From positions 55,592 to 119,591 of the forward strand of contig NW_020170495.1 in the NCBI RefSeq assembly GCF_000524195.1: DNA of 64,000 bases, read 5' to 3'. Both the position numbers and the translations under genes were made by a program. Position 1 is the first letter of the stretch, and the number at the start of each line of letters is the position of its first letter. Shown here one piece after another: positions 1 to 12,995 of this stretch. The stretch comes from Echinococcus granulosus (lineage: Eukaryota; Platyhelminthes; Cestoda; Cyclophyllidea; Taeniidae). The notes beneath the pieces are model-generated. The model searched no databases and had not been told where the DNA came from. It worked only from the letters and a program-made list of their open reading frames with translations.

Positions 1-911
1 GTGTCCAAACATGTCCTCGCAGTCTTTTTAACGAAAGCATAGTAACTGCAAAGTGTACATGAGAAAACTGTTCTTTTCCGTATGTCTATTATTTTCAATA
101 ATGTTTCATCACTATGAGAAATGGATGATCATTTCTGAACATGACGGATCTATCTTATAATCAAAGAGTTTAGATTATTTTTGAGTGGATATGTGTCCTA
201 AAACCACAGTTCCCTTAAAGACTACACAGTAATTGGTATGAGAAACCTCTGCGACCCTGTAACCGGGTGGAACCCAGTTGGCAATGCAGACAACCTCTAG
301 TTGCATCCACCGCATGTATCCACTACTTAATGTTAAGAGACTTCACAATTGGTGGAAAACGGTGACGAACATAATAAATGCTGCCATTCAGATGGGTTGG
401 TACCCACCCATTCCTTACGCATGCACTTTTAAATTTCCTAAATTTATAGCCAATTATTAGAGCAAACTGTACTAACAACCACACTAACTTAGCTTCTCAA
501 CTATTTAGGGTCCTGGTTTCGAAAACTGGGACGGTGCTATCGTTGTCAGACCTTTAATATTGCATGTTTATGCTTATTTTATTAAAGCCAACCAGTGCGG
601 CTGCGGTATGACTTGATTCGGCCAGTCTGGGGTGAATGGTGACTTAAAAGTAAATTGGCCATTATTCTAAGGATCATCAAACATCATCGCTAAGCTTGTT
701 TACTATTTCTAAGTCTTTCGCTAAACGTAGAATCTGCAACTTCTACCTGAGATAAAGTTGGATCAAAGTTATAGTCTTTTATTTAGTCGAAATTCTGTGT
801 TCTTTTTTACGGCTAACTTTCATCCGACCTTTGGGTAGCTCTTCTTTAAGTACTAGTAGCAATATTCCTATTTAATACAAAAATGAATATTTACAAAAAA
901 GGCGGCTGTAC
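1..911. other. Non-coding stretch, probably otopetrin-like intron
   Basis: No convincing exon is visible on either strand. The stretch follows the donor (GTACAG on the minus strand) that ends the last visible exon of the otopetrin-like gene, so it is probably intron. The remaining exons of that gene should lie to the left of the window. Confidence 0.4.
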
Positions 912-3900
912 CTGTAATTGGTTCTTGACTCGTCTCCTTTAGAGTAGCATGAGCTGGAACGCCTAAATCCGAAGTGAGTGACTGTTTGGCAACCACTGCA
1001 TCAGCAAGAGAGCGCATCGTGTTAGTTAAATGTTCTGACTTTTCCTCAGAGGAGACCACCTCTTCCACCACCGTGCTCAACCACTGGCCCAAATTGACAA
1101 CAGCCATGTGGCTCAAAATGAACCGGATGATGAACTTTTGAACATTGAAGGTCACCTGCAGGTAGAGCCAAATGACAATTGTTTCAGATATGAATGCAAC
1201 CTTGCACATTCGCCTGTAAAGTGGCTAAGCAATTATAGTGCCGTTTATTGACGCTTTAAGGCGTAATTACAATCAGAAAGAGAAGCTTTAACATGATTCT
1301 ATGGCATTCGTCGCAGATGACTAAATGACCTACGTTGATTTTAGGGATGTAATTCATGATCTAGGTTTAAAGACCCATTCAGTTAACGAAATATCTATCC
1401 ATTAGTCGATGCAGGAATCAGAAAGTGTAAGGTAGAAAGTTGAAAATAACTTGACGGTTGATTAGGAGGGTCAAGTGCATTAAAGTGTAAATAAGGGAAA
1501 AGTGAGGATGCAAGTTGGGGAGACCATTCCATTTCAAATTCTGCTACTTGATTTTATTTTTGTATGAATTATCTCATATGATGCGTCTAGGGAAAAATTG
1601 AGCCTTTTGTAATAAGTGTCCAGTTCTAAGCAGTCTTTGTCCAAAAATAGTTCTATGTAAACATCCAGTGGTACAAAAAAACAAACTTTGTCACCTTGTA
1701 AAAGTACGCATGTAACAGAGAAGCATCGTTAATCTTAGATACTCTTCAATATCACTTCAGTGGTGATTCAGTGGGGAAAGTAAGGATTTATGCATACTGA
1801 GGTTCAACAAAACGCATAAACAGATGAGGTTTGCTCTAACTATAAGAAAACTAAAATCATGCAGGGTTTTTTGTATTACTGAATCTTTGCAAGAAGCCTC
1901 TTTGAATATTTTGCTTTTAAAATCACCACTACTGAAATCCATCAGCGCCCTTGGGAACAAAATCGAGTTTTAGTCGCGTGTACTTCGATCTCGCATTCGT
2001 TTCGTAACCGGTCACTTTGTATATGTTTATGGGATTAGGCAACATTCATGAAATGTAATAATGAGCACTAGAAAATCATCATCAGAAAATAAGGCAGATG
2101 GGATAGTGCGGCTCTCTTTCACTTCCGCTATCCTATCCCCGAAGTTAGAATCTACGTTTTGCAGTGTGCTCCATGAGGTCATGAGTGATATGATTTCCTG
2201 CTACGTGGTTTTGTTTAGCTGCCAAAAGAAGGTTGTTAACGAGTTTCTACAGCTTTGAAGCTCAACTTTTGAAGTGGGACGGGTTAAATCTCCTCCACCA
2301 TGTTCAGTCAAGAACCCATGACGTAGGGAATATTGTACTACTAGTGCTACGCAAGTATGTGCCCTGTTATTCGTGTAACCAATTGAATAAACCCTGTTAG
2401 TTCCAACAGCTTGCAACTAATCTTCGAATTGTGATAAACCAAACTCAAAACAACTGTTTGGTAAAGTGAAACATCCTAACCCCACCAAAATGGACACATA
2501 ACGCATTTCTCTACTTGCACGGAGATATGCAGAGAAGTGTATGAATTATTAAGACAGAAATGTGGATAAAATGGAATGAAATTGGTAGGAAGTTATGTAG
2601 AATCCAAAAGTGGCCGAATAGCCTTTCGAGTTAAGGATCACCTGGACGTAAATTGGCGTGCTATCACTTTCAAACGCATTCGATGCCATGCAATCCTGAC
2701 TTTGTTAGAGCCACTAGCAAATATTTGTGCGTCAAGAAAAAATATGTGAATATTCAATGCTAAATCAAATTAAGAGTGTTTCTTTGCACACACTGAATTA
2801 ATGTGGTTGCTGATGCATCTTATCTACTCTTAAAGGAGCCTTCCTGGACGTATACTTTTAATGAAGCCTACGAAAAGGAGAGATTTGATTTGAATTCTTG
2901 TAATTTGCTGCACACTAAGGGCTTGTGTTCCCTAAACTTTCACCTTTAACAAAAAATCAAACAAGGAAAGTGGTGGATGGATTGACCTAAATTACCCGTG
3001 TACCCCTAGACTCCTACAGTTCAGTCCCTGAAGGAGTGGTGTACAACTCTGGTTGTGCTCCTTCTGGAGCTCTTATATTGTAAAAGTAAGTTTGCCTCCA
3101 TGCTGGTAGAGCTTGCATTGATGCCTAAATAATACTTATATAAAGGAAAGCTGGCTACTACTGTTAAATTTCGAGATACTTATGGTATAGAGGCCATGAA
3201 TACCAGTTAGTCATCTATCACTTGTCCTAATCTTACATCGCTGAAGTGAAATAACACTTAAACTAGTCGCAACTATTAAAGGCAGTGGAAAACAGGGGAG
3301 CCTGTAAAACATTGCTTTCCTTGAAAGTACTCATAGCCTGGTGTCACTGTGACTACTTCAGTGGCGGGTGATTAAAAGCAAACCATAAGGCTAAGGTTTT
3401 ACTGACGCCATCCGAGGCAATAGTATACTTGCTTGAACACGTTGAACAGATTAAATATTTTGCCCACTAACATGCTTGGGTTCTGCCTACTGAAAAACCC
3501 AAGTGATCAATTAAGTAGTGCATTATTTAAGTAATCAGGCAAACTTACTCGGTGGTACTTGAAGAGAAAGTAGGTCTGCCAGAAGATGTAGATAGCGTGG
3601 ATCACATTCAGAGGGATCCAGAGGATACTATGACAGGTTCTTTCACTGTTTACTGCACGGAATTGATCGGCCACACGAAAACCGTCCATAATCATGACAC
3701 CAAATCCAAACACTAAATCGTGTAGATAAGATAGTGCCTTAATTAAGCGATGAAGCGGAGTAAGGTCTGTAATTAGTAAGAAACAGGGATTTCGTGCTAT
3801 GGTGGAGGTGATGACATTAATTTCCGACTGCAAAATACATGGCTATTTCCTTTCCTAGGTCGATAGTCATCTAACAAAGGTTGTGACCACATTATTGGAG

Positions 3901-6900
3901 TAATTTTCATATACTTAATAAACAGTAATATCTCTATTTATTAAAGTGGGATGCCGTTATATGACAAAAGATGTTCATCATTGCCTAATTCGTATGATGT
4001 TTTTTAACACTTAATTTCATATTTTTAAGCAAAACGGCATCGAGCTTTTAGTTCTTTTACAGAACTAAGTTGATAAATTAACATTTGTTAAGTGTAAAAT
4101 GTAAAGCGGTAGTTCCGTCTATTCGCAAATCATTAGTGTAAGAAATTCAGAGGAATAGAGGCATTGTCCTCACTTAGGACTCGAAGGTCCCACCTATCTG
4201 AAACAAATATCCTTTTTGACAATGGAATCAAACTTGTCGGAACTTGAATTAGGAAAACTTTTAAAAATTAATCATAGTTTTCGATTCATTAATTTAGCCG
4301 TATGCGATGGGTTTGCATTTTACTTTATATCTTTACTTAAACTTAGATGTCAAAATCTTATTTTCACTGGTAAACTTAACCAATAAATCCAGGTGACACT
4401 GCAAAATACCGCGATTAGTTATGAAAAAGTAACTTTTAACTATCTAGAACAAATCATTATCATTACTACACCATAGATCGGCTAGTTGGAGAAAGTCTTT
4501 ATCAGAAACAAGTATATTAGCCCTTACAAAGCATTCATAATTTAACTCCTGCTGCTCTTGCATCTTAAGCCAAATTTTTCTTCCACAATCAAGTTGTACA
4601 TTTAACCTGGCTGAAAATAAAATTCACCTTTTTGATTTTTTTAAATACACTCTATTAAATGTGCCATTTTCGCAAGTGTATAACTACTGGTCTAGAATGA
4701 CTGTTTTTCATCAATCTCATTGAAATTACGGAGTCGCTTTCGCTTCTGTGTGTCTTGAAATGAAGAATCGCCTAGCAAGTAACTACACGAAAAGATCTGG
4801 ATAATCTAAGGTCATTTGCTATGTGTGTTTACCTCAAAGGAGGTATGGTATTCATTCAAGCTGGAGAACGGTCAATTCCCTCATTGGTGGCTTGCTAAGA
4901 TGATCCCCCTGCAAGGGTCACATTATCATCAGCACCAGGCAGATGTAAACTTACCCACAGTACCCAAACGAAGGTAAAGATTGATGCCCTCTGAATTCTG
5001 TGTGTAGGGTGGATTCTTTTCGCTAATTATTCCAAACGTGTCTCCAAACATCCTTCCTATATGCGCCACACTTCGTTCAGCCAAGGATTTGGCGCCTGGC
5101 ATCCCCGGTTTTGGCCGTCGCAAGGATTGAGCGTCACTTGATCCGCTGGGCTTCAAAGTTAATGCACGGTTTATTCAATCAACTTTATAAAAATTGTTTA
5201 TATTTACAGCAAGTAGATGGATTTACTCATAATGTCAATGTACAAAGAAGTATTATAAATTAATATATGTAGACTAGTAAATGGCCAAAACTGACTATTT
5301 TACTCTTGAAATTTTGCAGGAGAATTTTATTATTGGTAACTGTTTATTAGCCCAAAAAATGAAATGTCAAAACTACCACAATGACAAAGGTGTTAGAGCT
5401 GAACACATTTAGTCTTTGTGCTTCTTGACTTATGAGTAGTGACATCTTTGATATCTTAACCTTGTGTGGCATGTCGGACCCCCTGTCACTTTCAACGCTG
5501 TGCTTGTAAGACATTCAAGGCCTTGGAATGAATCGGAAGAAGCGTTTGCTGCGAACACAAAGCATGTAGGATATCCTTAAATTCTTGTTACGAAACCATT
5601 CACACAGTAATTGTGACATCGTAGTTATAAAATGGGCTCGTGTTTATCAGTAGTAATTGTGTACAGGAATTTGCTTTACATTTTAGTATGATTTGCACGA
5701 AATTCCATAATAAAGGTCATTATTAATGTAACTAGTTTTATTTTAACTTTAGGGCACTATGTTTCATGCATTCACTGGCTTTTCTCCGTTTATTTTTTAT
5801 CAAAATAAAGCTTAATTTACTCCATTTGGACTGATAAAAGCTAGCTTTACAAAATGCAGCTAAAAATTTTGTCTTATTCTTTTGCTTCTTGTAAAGAAAG
5901 GTCATTGTGCTATGCAAAAGTTAACATTAAGATCTCCATCCCTAAGGCTTGAAGCTCTTAAAAGCGCAGTCAGTTGCCAAAAAAAACACAAAACTGTTTT
6001 CACTAAAAGGTTTTACTAATGCGATGACCTAACTAATGCGAACGTAGACATGTAGGTTTAAATTTGACATAATATTTTATTTATATTGATGTGAAGGCTA
6101 GTTCTTACAAATTGTTTGAATCCAGTTGGTGTGATGTGAATGAAACACCAGCAAATGCAGAGAGGAGAAGTAACTCACCCATTAAACTCTGTTTAAGGGC
6201 AATACCCAAAGGAATTTCAAGAAAATTACGTGATTCAGTGCACAAAAGAGCACCTTCAAAATGCCTTAACATTTGTCTTTAACAAAATTGTATCTTTAAT
6301 TCAGCAACAAGTTTAAAGGAAATCTTAGTGTACCTAGCAAAAGGACATAAGAACAAAAGAGTTGTAAGCGTCCATTTACCTGAAGGATTACAGTTTTAGC
6401 TGGTAGCAAAGTGTAGCCTGTTCCACATTGGACGGAATTTCTTGAATTGCTGAGATAGGAGTCGCTTTTTGGCATCTGTTCGTGGATGGGGGCAAAGTTA
6501 TTTACAGAAGATGCCAAACCTTGGAAAAAAAAAGAAGACAAATTTTAATACCAATGTCTGGAAAAAACCTACAAACAACATTAAAATTGGGAATGCTGAC
6601 AAAATGTTTGTAAACACAACTTCAGTAAAAAATTATACGTTGATTTTGCTGAAATATTAAGATTGCTATTTTCACAGCACTGGTTGCTCTGAGTTCTGTC
6701 GTTTAATCATTTTCAAACGCCATCTTTCGACTGAAAGTCATAAAGTTGGATTCCAAGAAAGTCTGTCTAAAATTATTTCCTCAAATTGTGTGCTAAAAAA
6801 TATCTTATTGGCCTTTGAAATCTACCGAAAGCTCTAAATTTGCCTTCTAAAGAAGTTGTAAAACAAGATTCACAATTGGAATGGAAGCAAATGCTGTGCG

Positions 6901-9900
6901 TTTGTTGAATCATTTTCAACATTTACATCCAAAGAACGCTTTGGATAAGTCGGAAGTCAAAATACCTAAATATTCGAAAATGCACTCTAAAAGTATTTTT
7001 GACAAGTTTCTACATTTTTGCGGCGAACTCTAAACATAAATTCCAAACATTTTTCCACGAAATTAAGAGCAAAAGGTCCGCCTTTTCGGAGATGATAGTT
7101 CAAGAGTTATATCGGAGAATAGCGGAATTGCGATCTCCTTCCTAAATCGTCATGTTGACATTCTGCTTCATATAAAATTATTTCGCAGATGCATACATTT
7201 CTGATGATATATAATTTGAGCTCAGGTCTAACTTTAAGTTAAAAAGGAAAGGATGAAGTTGATTATACGCACAAACTGTCTATCAAGCTATACCAGCACC
7301 TCAGTCTCCACAGGTTACATTTGTGCTCTGCAGTATGGCTCTAGGACCCTGTCGGTAGCCTCCATGCCCCTCTGTATGTTATTAATGTAATCTCTCGTAA
7401 TAATTTGGCCTGGTATGATTTCGGCGAGAACCCAGGAAGCTACATTGATAGCAGAGACAAGCAAATGGGACCAAAGTGCAAAAATATTCTGATTCCCAAG
7501 ACCGAATGATAAACCTTAATGTTTTAGAAGAAAGGCCTCTACTGCCATCGAGTGAAGCCGCTAAGAAACTCGACATGGGGCATTGAAAATGTCAACTACC
7601 TTTGGCTTCTACTACAAGTCCACGTTCCACAAGAATGCTACAAGTAACTAGGAACCGTCCATTCTGGAGCCGTCTGCTGTATCTATATAAAGATGTTGAA
7701 AAGATTAACACAAGTGACATTTCCACTAGATCAACTGAATCTAAATAAATGGCTAGGCAGAACTAAAATGAGATGCAGGTGGCAGAGATGCAAATATTAG
7801 CCCCGCAAGTCTGCTCCAAATCGAATCTTCTTTTAAAGACTATAATGTTTTTATTAACTTTTCCTCTGCAAATGTTTGCTATACAAAATTCCTTTGTTGT
7901 AGAGCACCGACCGGTCTTGAGAAGGATAAGGTCGATGTATTTCTCTTTCCTCAATCTGTTCACAAGAAGGACAAAGCTATATGCGGTGCAATTCTTGTGA
8001 TATACAAGTGAATTTGGAGTTAAGTGCTTTCTTGTATGCAAAGGGTTTCGATACTTGAAGTTCCTGTTTTGGAAGTGATTTTTAAAGCGACAACATAGGA
8101 GGATGACCAAAGGAAGGGCAGGAGATGACATTCAAAGGAAGAGAGAGAGGCTTTGTTCTGACTTGGAATTTTGTTTATTTTCTAGCATTTGTTTTAACAG
8201 TTTAATTGCAGGTCCGATTTGGTCAATGTGGGTTGTGCTTTCAGTCCGCGGCATGCCTTCCAGTCCCTACTTTGACTCATTACGACTTTGACGAGCGCCT
8301 GGGACGCTGCCCACAAGGGTAGAACACACAAAAGCTTCGTAGAACAACGATGTAGTGGTAGAAATTTGTGAGAGAGCCTACTTCAATAGGCCATAAATCT
8401 TGGAAAGCAGCGAAATTCGCAGCTTGTATATCCGAATGCCAGTCGCAGATTTCAGAAAAATGTATCCCATTCGATTTAATGATTGAACAACAGAGCAATA
8501 ATACGTGTTCTTTTACCATTGACAGAGAATAATTTAAAACAGTTAAGATGGGAAATCATCAACAAAACGAGGCAAGTGGTACGAAATTAAAGAATGGTGG
8601 AATCAACTGTTGTGGCTTTTGCGTTTGGACACTAAAGGGTGCTGCTTGAAAACTATTTCATTTAGACACAGTAATGGGTTTGCTATTTCCTTTAAAGATA
8701 TGTGCATTTTCGGTTTCTCCCCCTAAAATCATAACCTCTACGAATACGTTTAACAGTATCTACGGCGACATTCGATTATTACCGCATTTGAAGCCGCAAG
8801 TCCATTCTTTTTCACTTGGAATCCTCGAAGGTGATTTGCTTGCTTGACCAATTTTGGGATGTGAAAATTCCAACGCCGTTTCTGATCACGAATCTGTGAA
8901 GTGGTCAGCAATTAATCCACATGACGCCTTACAGAAAGTGTGATAGATGTGAAGAGCTCTTTTTGTCATGCGTGTCATTTGGCACCCATTGGCTTAGCAG
9001 CTTTTACGACCATCCCATTTGCTTAAAGTGCAAAGAAACTACCTCACAACCTTTCATATTTTAATATTTAGGTATTTTAGCGCATCTATTGTAACTCTTA
9101 ATTTTGCAGTGTCATTAAGAGTAGAGGATGCGCCTGCCTGTGACGAACCTTTGGGTCACACATCAACAGAATCAACTTTTAAAGCCATTTTTGGACGATA
9201 AGTCATTCTGTTCCCTCATCTTACTTTCATGTCAAATAAATTTAAACAGGAAGCTTTTCGCTTTTAAAATATAAGTCGGTAAAGCAGACAAGTTTAAAAT
9301 CACATTCATCAAGTTAAAAGTCGGAGCAGAATGGTAGAATTCCTTGTGGTTGATAGACTGACGCATGCCTGTGCCTCGTAATCCATTAATTTGGAGGACT
9401 ACAAGTTACGACGAGTCATTGTAAAGACCCATGTTTAAAACCGAATCTTCTGGCGTTAACTTAGAATTAGTACTGTGTTATTTTAAAAGGAAATTTACCA
9501 CTTTTGTTATCTTTGCATCAACTGGATGATTAACCCTGATGACATTGAAAGAGCGATTATAACGAGTGTTTTCATGGTTTCCAAATTAAAATCCTTTTAT
9601 TTCTAGGTCTGCATGTTTTAAGACTTTAGATTCCCTACCATTTTGTTTGATCATTGGAATGTTTGATTTCTTTTTGCAACTTGAAACAGCAAAAGAAAGC
9701 GCACTAGCTTACCATGTACGGGGGTTGAAGTAGGGTTGCTCTCGTGAGATACTTCCTCAGTGCTATCCTCTGTTTGGATAGAGGGACTCATACCATCTGG
9801 TGGACTAGTTGGAATGGCAGCTGGACTTTCGTTAGATCCATTTTCTTCATCCTCATCATCCTCCTCATCCTCTTCATCAATGTGATTGTCAGTATTGTTT

Positions 9901-11863
9901 TTCAAACCCTGTACCAACCTCTGGCGTAGCCTTTCGCGCCGTTGCATCTTTCGATTGTAGTAGATCATCAGAGCTTGCAGATAGGCCATCGCAGCGATAG
10001 ACATTGTGAATTGAATAAGTTGGAATACCTTTACAGATCAAATAAGATATGCAGCCAGGGTAGGGGTTAGAAAGGGCATCTCTTCCGTAGACGAACGTTT
10101 ATCATGGATTGTCTAAGTTGAGGTTGGAGACGCTAACAGAACATTTTTGTTATCCTGTTACTCTGCTGTAATGTTGTGTTTTAGGGGAAGTTGCTTTGTA
10201 CTTTAGACATTTGGTCAGTCCCTTTTTTTTGTGAAATTAGGGATACTATAGGTAATGACTCTGAAATAAATTGCCCTTCATTAAAAGTAACATTCGTTTG
10301 TAGATGCTTTTCGTTATCACTCACTACATTCCCAGGGTATGTGTTAGATTTTGCTCAAAAAGACATCACAAATCAAAAACGCCAGTCAAAAAGTTTAAAA
10401 AAACGCAAATTTTGAAGCACAGAAGAGCATTTATGTTGAAGCTAACGATATGATATTTTTCCCATATGTTGCTTTGGTTAGGAAAGATCCTTGATACATT
10501 TACTTGTAAAGAAAAATGAACCATAAAAAACCTGTTGATAGATTAGTTCTTATGGCTCCCTAAGTTTTCTTCTTCCATACCGAGACGAGTTTATGCATGA
10601 AGTGTGACGCCGCATTGGCAGTAGAAGCAAGCACACAGGTATCAACTAAAAAATACTCCTGAGCTTGTTGATTCGCTAATAAGGATGGGTAACCTAATCT
10701 GTTCAAATCCACCAAAGGGGCATCCGCTTTGGCAAACCCAACACTTAAAGTTCTACAGGACTACTGCTAGTGAAGCAAGACCAGAATGTTGATTTGAAAC
10801 TCACTTAAAGTTCTGTCAATTCTGGAGTCCACGCGATCCCCTGTTACTCCTCATATGGTGATGGAAATAGGTCACTTTAAATGATTTCCTTCCAAACCCA
10901 TGGCAGAAATTACTACTAATAGTTTGCATTTTCCTCGTGATGCGATACCAGCACAGCACCCTGAGTTCTACCTTGGAGTTTATTTGAATTCTTTACTGCC
11001 GAATTGGAGAGGTGACTACTTGTATAGCTGGAAATGACTACCAGTAAATTGCTTGTTTGATTCTGTGTTTAATTCCGTGAGCTTGGTAGCCGTCGTGGTG
11101 GGATTACTGAACTGGAATGCGTATGACTTCCTAGGTTTTCTTAACTGCATTTACAAACCACCCCCCTACACACACATGCCAAATCGAGGTTTCAAAAATG
11201 TCTTCAAGGGCATGTTTGCTGTTTTGTAAACAAAACTATGACAATTCAAAAATGGTAACAAAATTGTTTTAAACCTAACCGTAAATAAAGTTAAAGTCTT
11301 TGACGAAGTATAAAAACCTCAGGTGTAGTAGATGCAATTGTAAAGGTTGAGCATTTTGTTTAAGGTTGTGTTTTGAACTGTAAGGATTAGATATTAAAAT
11401 TATTCCAAAAAGGTTATCCAACGATAATGAAAATTCTGAGGTCCAAAAGTGATTTGTTTTGAAGTGAATATAAAGGTGATTATAAGTGCTCAAAATAGAA
11501 CCAAACTAACTGCTGATGCAAGTAGAAGTTCAAAACCTACCTACTGATGGATCTACTGAATTCGCTCACTTTTATTCCAGTTACTTTGTTATCAATCAAG
11601 CACACTTTAAATGCATGTTTTCGTGCACCAATTCCTAATCTCAATGGCCTAGCATCACCTTTTGTTGTAATAGGCACAGTTGTAAAATGCTAAAAGCGAG
11701 GGAAAAAATGAAAGGGTCTTTGGTACAATGCTAACACTTTCTGACCAACCTCGAAGTAGAACTTATGTTCTACATATTTTGGAGGTCCAAAAGCATCGAT
11801 GATGGGGAGGACGAAGGAAGCTACTCCCTCCGCAATCGCAGAGAGGAGCAGAAGTGAGGACAT
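912..11863 (-). CDS. Otopetrin-like proton channel, 5' part (partial gene)
   Basis: Otopetrins are 12-helix proton channels of the plasma membrane. Six exons read on the minus strand: 11865-11750, 10028-9713, 6519-6380, 5150-4955, 3712-3549 and 1155-912, with phases 0,1,0,1,0,1 at their ends. All junctions agree, giving about 391 codons from an ATG at 11861-11863. In order: a hydrophobic helix (about residues 3-24, LLLLSAIAEG), a second helix from VFQLIQFTM, a basic stretch (YNRKMQRRERLRQRL), an acidic run at about 89-100, a long Ser/Pro loop, then LYLRLGTVVFGFGVMIMDG, a helix ending WQTYFLFKYH, and a helix with RFILSHMAVVNLGQW. The last three resemble otopetrin helices 3-5. The gene is cut by the left window edge, so about seven helices are missing. 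The start is uncertain: an acceptor-like TTCAG lies two bases before the ATG, so an upstream exon or trans-splicing is possible. The first donor (GTTGGT) is weak. The family call rests on remembered motifs, not a search. Confidence 0.7.
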
Positions 11864-12861
11864 AACTGAACTTCTAAATGAAAACCGTTGTTTTGATTTT
11901 TTTGTTCATTAGCGGTCACCCTGGTGCGTTTTTGGATGCAACTTTACCTCTTGTCCTTTATTTCATAGTCGGCAAAGGCGACACTGGGCCGTCTAGACAA
12001 AAAAGGAAAATCGGTGGGGTAAAATCAGTGTTTGTTTCCTATTAGTAGCTTTGAGGAGTTTTTTTATTTTGCATATTTTACATAGGTCAGAGAAAGCAAT
12101 TAAGTCTACAATTTTTCACATACGTGGTTTGAACAAGGCTGTTTCATTGTTAAGTTTTTTTAATGCACTAAACTTTTACTTATATCCTCATCAGAAATCT
12201 AGGGGATAAGGTGAATTTTAACAAAGGCGTTACATCCCCGTGAGCTGAGTGAAAACCATAAAATGCTCTGTGAAAGTTGGGTGGTCAGATGTGTCACATG
12301 GGAGAAAGTGACTGACAGGCGGGCCACTGCATACGTACAAGAATGCGATGACAGTTTGCAGCATTTTAGACATTAGTCGTAAATAGTCAGTTGTTTCAAG
12401 CAATAGTCAGCGTTGATGAGTAGTAGACATTTAAGATGGTAACTCTTTAATTGATTATGGAACGATTTCAAAACACGGTTAAATTTTAAGTCCTGAAAAT
12501 CACGTTAAATTTGCTGTCTGATACAAGTTTCATACGATACGAGGAAGAATAGACTAAGAATTAGCGGATCTACCGTCTCCTTGCAAGTTAGCTAATGATA
12601 TACATGCTTGTATCATCGCAGTCTTAGTTGGTCCCGTTCACTTACTCAAAGGCTACTTCCTTGACAGTTTCCTGTACCACCACGGTCAGTACTAAATCTG
12701 CATATTCTTCGTTTATGTACTCCAAATACGTAATTTAAAAGTGATGGAGGATCGTTTTCCCTTTTCGCAAGATGCTGGCTGGGGTAATTTCAGCGGAATA
12801 AATTCATAGAGCAGTCGAAGTTATACGAGCTTCACTGTTTTGGACAAACTAGTTAGTAAAA

Positions 12862-12995
12862 ACGCGATGGATGTCTGGGTGGATGGATAAAATGAATGGA
12901 TGGATATAGGGCGGAAGGGTGAAAGGATGGATGGATACGCGGTTAATAGATGGATACGGGATGGATGGATAAATTATGAATGGATTGAGGATTGA
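12862..12995. repeat. Imperfect GGAT tetranucleotide microsatellite
   Basis: Repeated GGATGGAT units are interrupted by short unique stretches such as GGGCGGAAGGGTGAAA. The reverse strand gives an apparent Pro/Ser/Ile/His-rich open frame that is only a by-product of the repeat. Confidence 0.9.

Noticed and set aside
7763..8131. Overlapping open frames on both strands (122 and 75 codons)
   Set aside because: They lie within an intron of the otopetrin-like gene. Neither frame fits the exon phases or shows a motif.
12651..12745. Minus-strand mini-exon (EYADLVLTVVVQETVKEVAFE, then GTAAGT) as an otopetrin N-terminus
   Set aside because: Its end phase does not fit the exon at 11865, and no acceptor or partner exon is evident.
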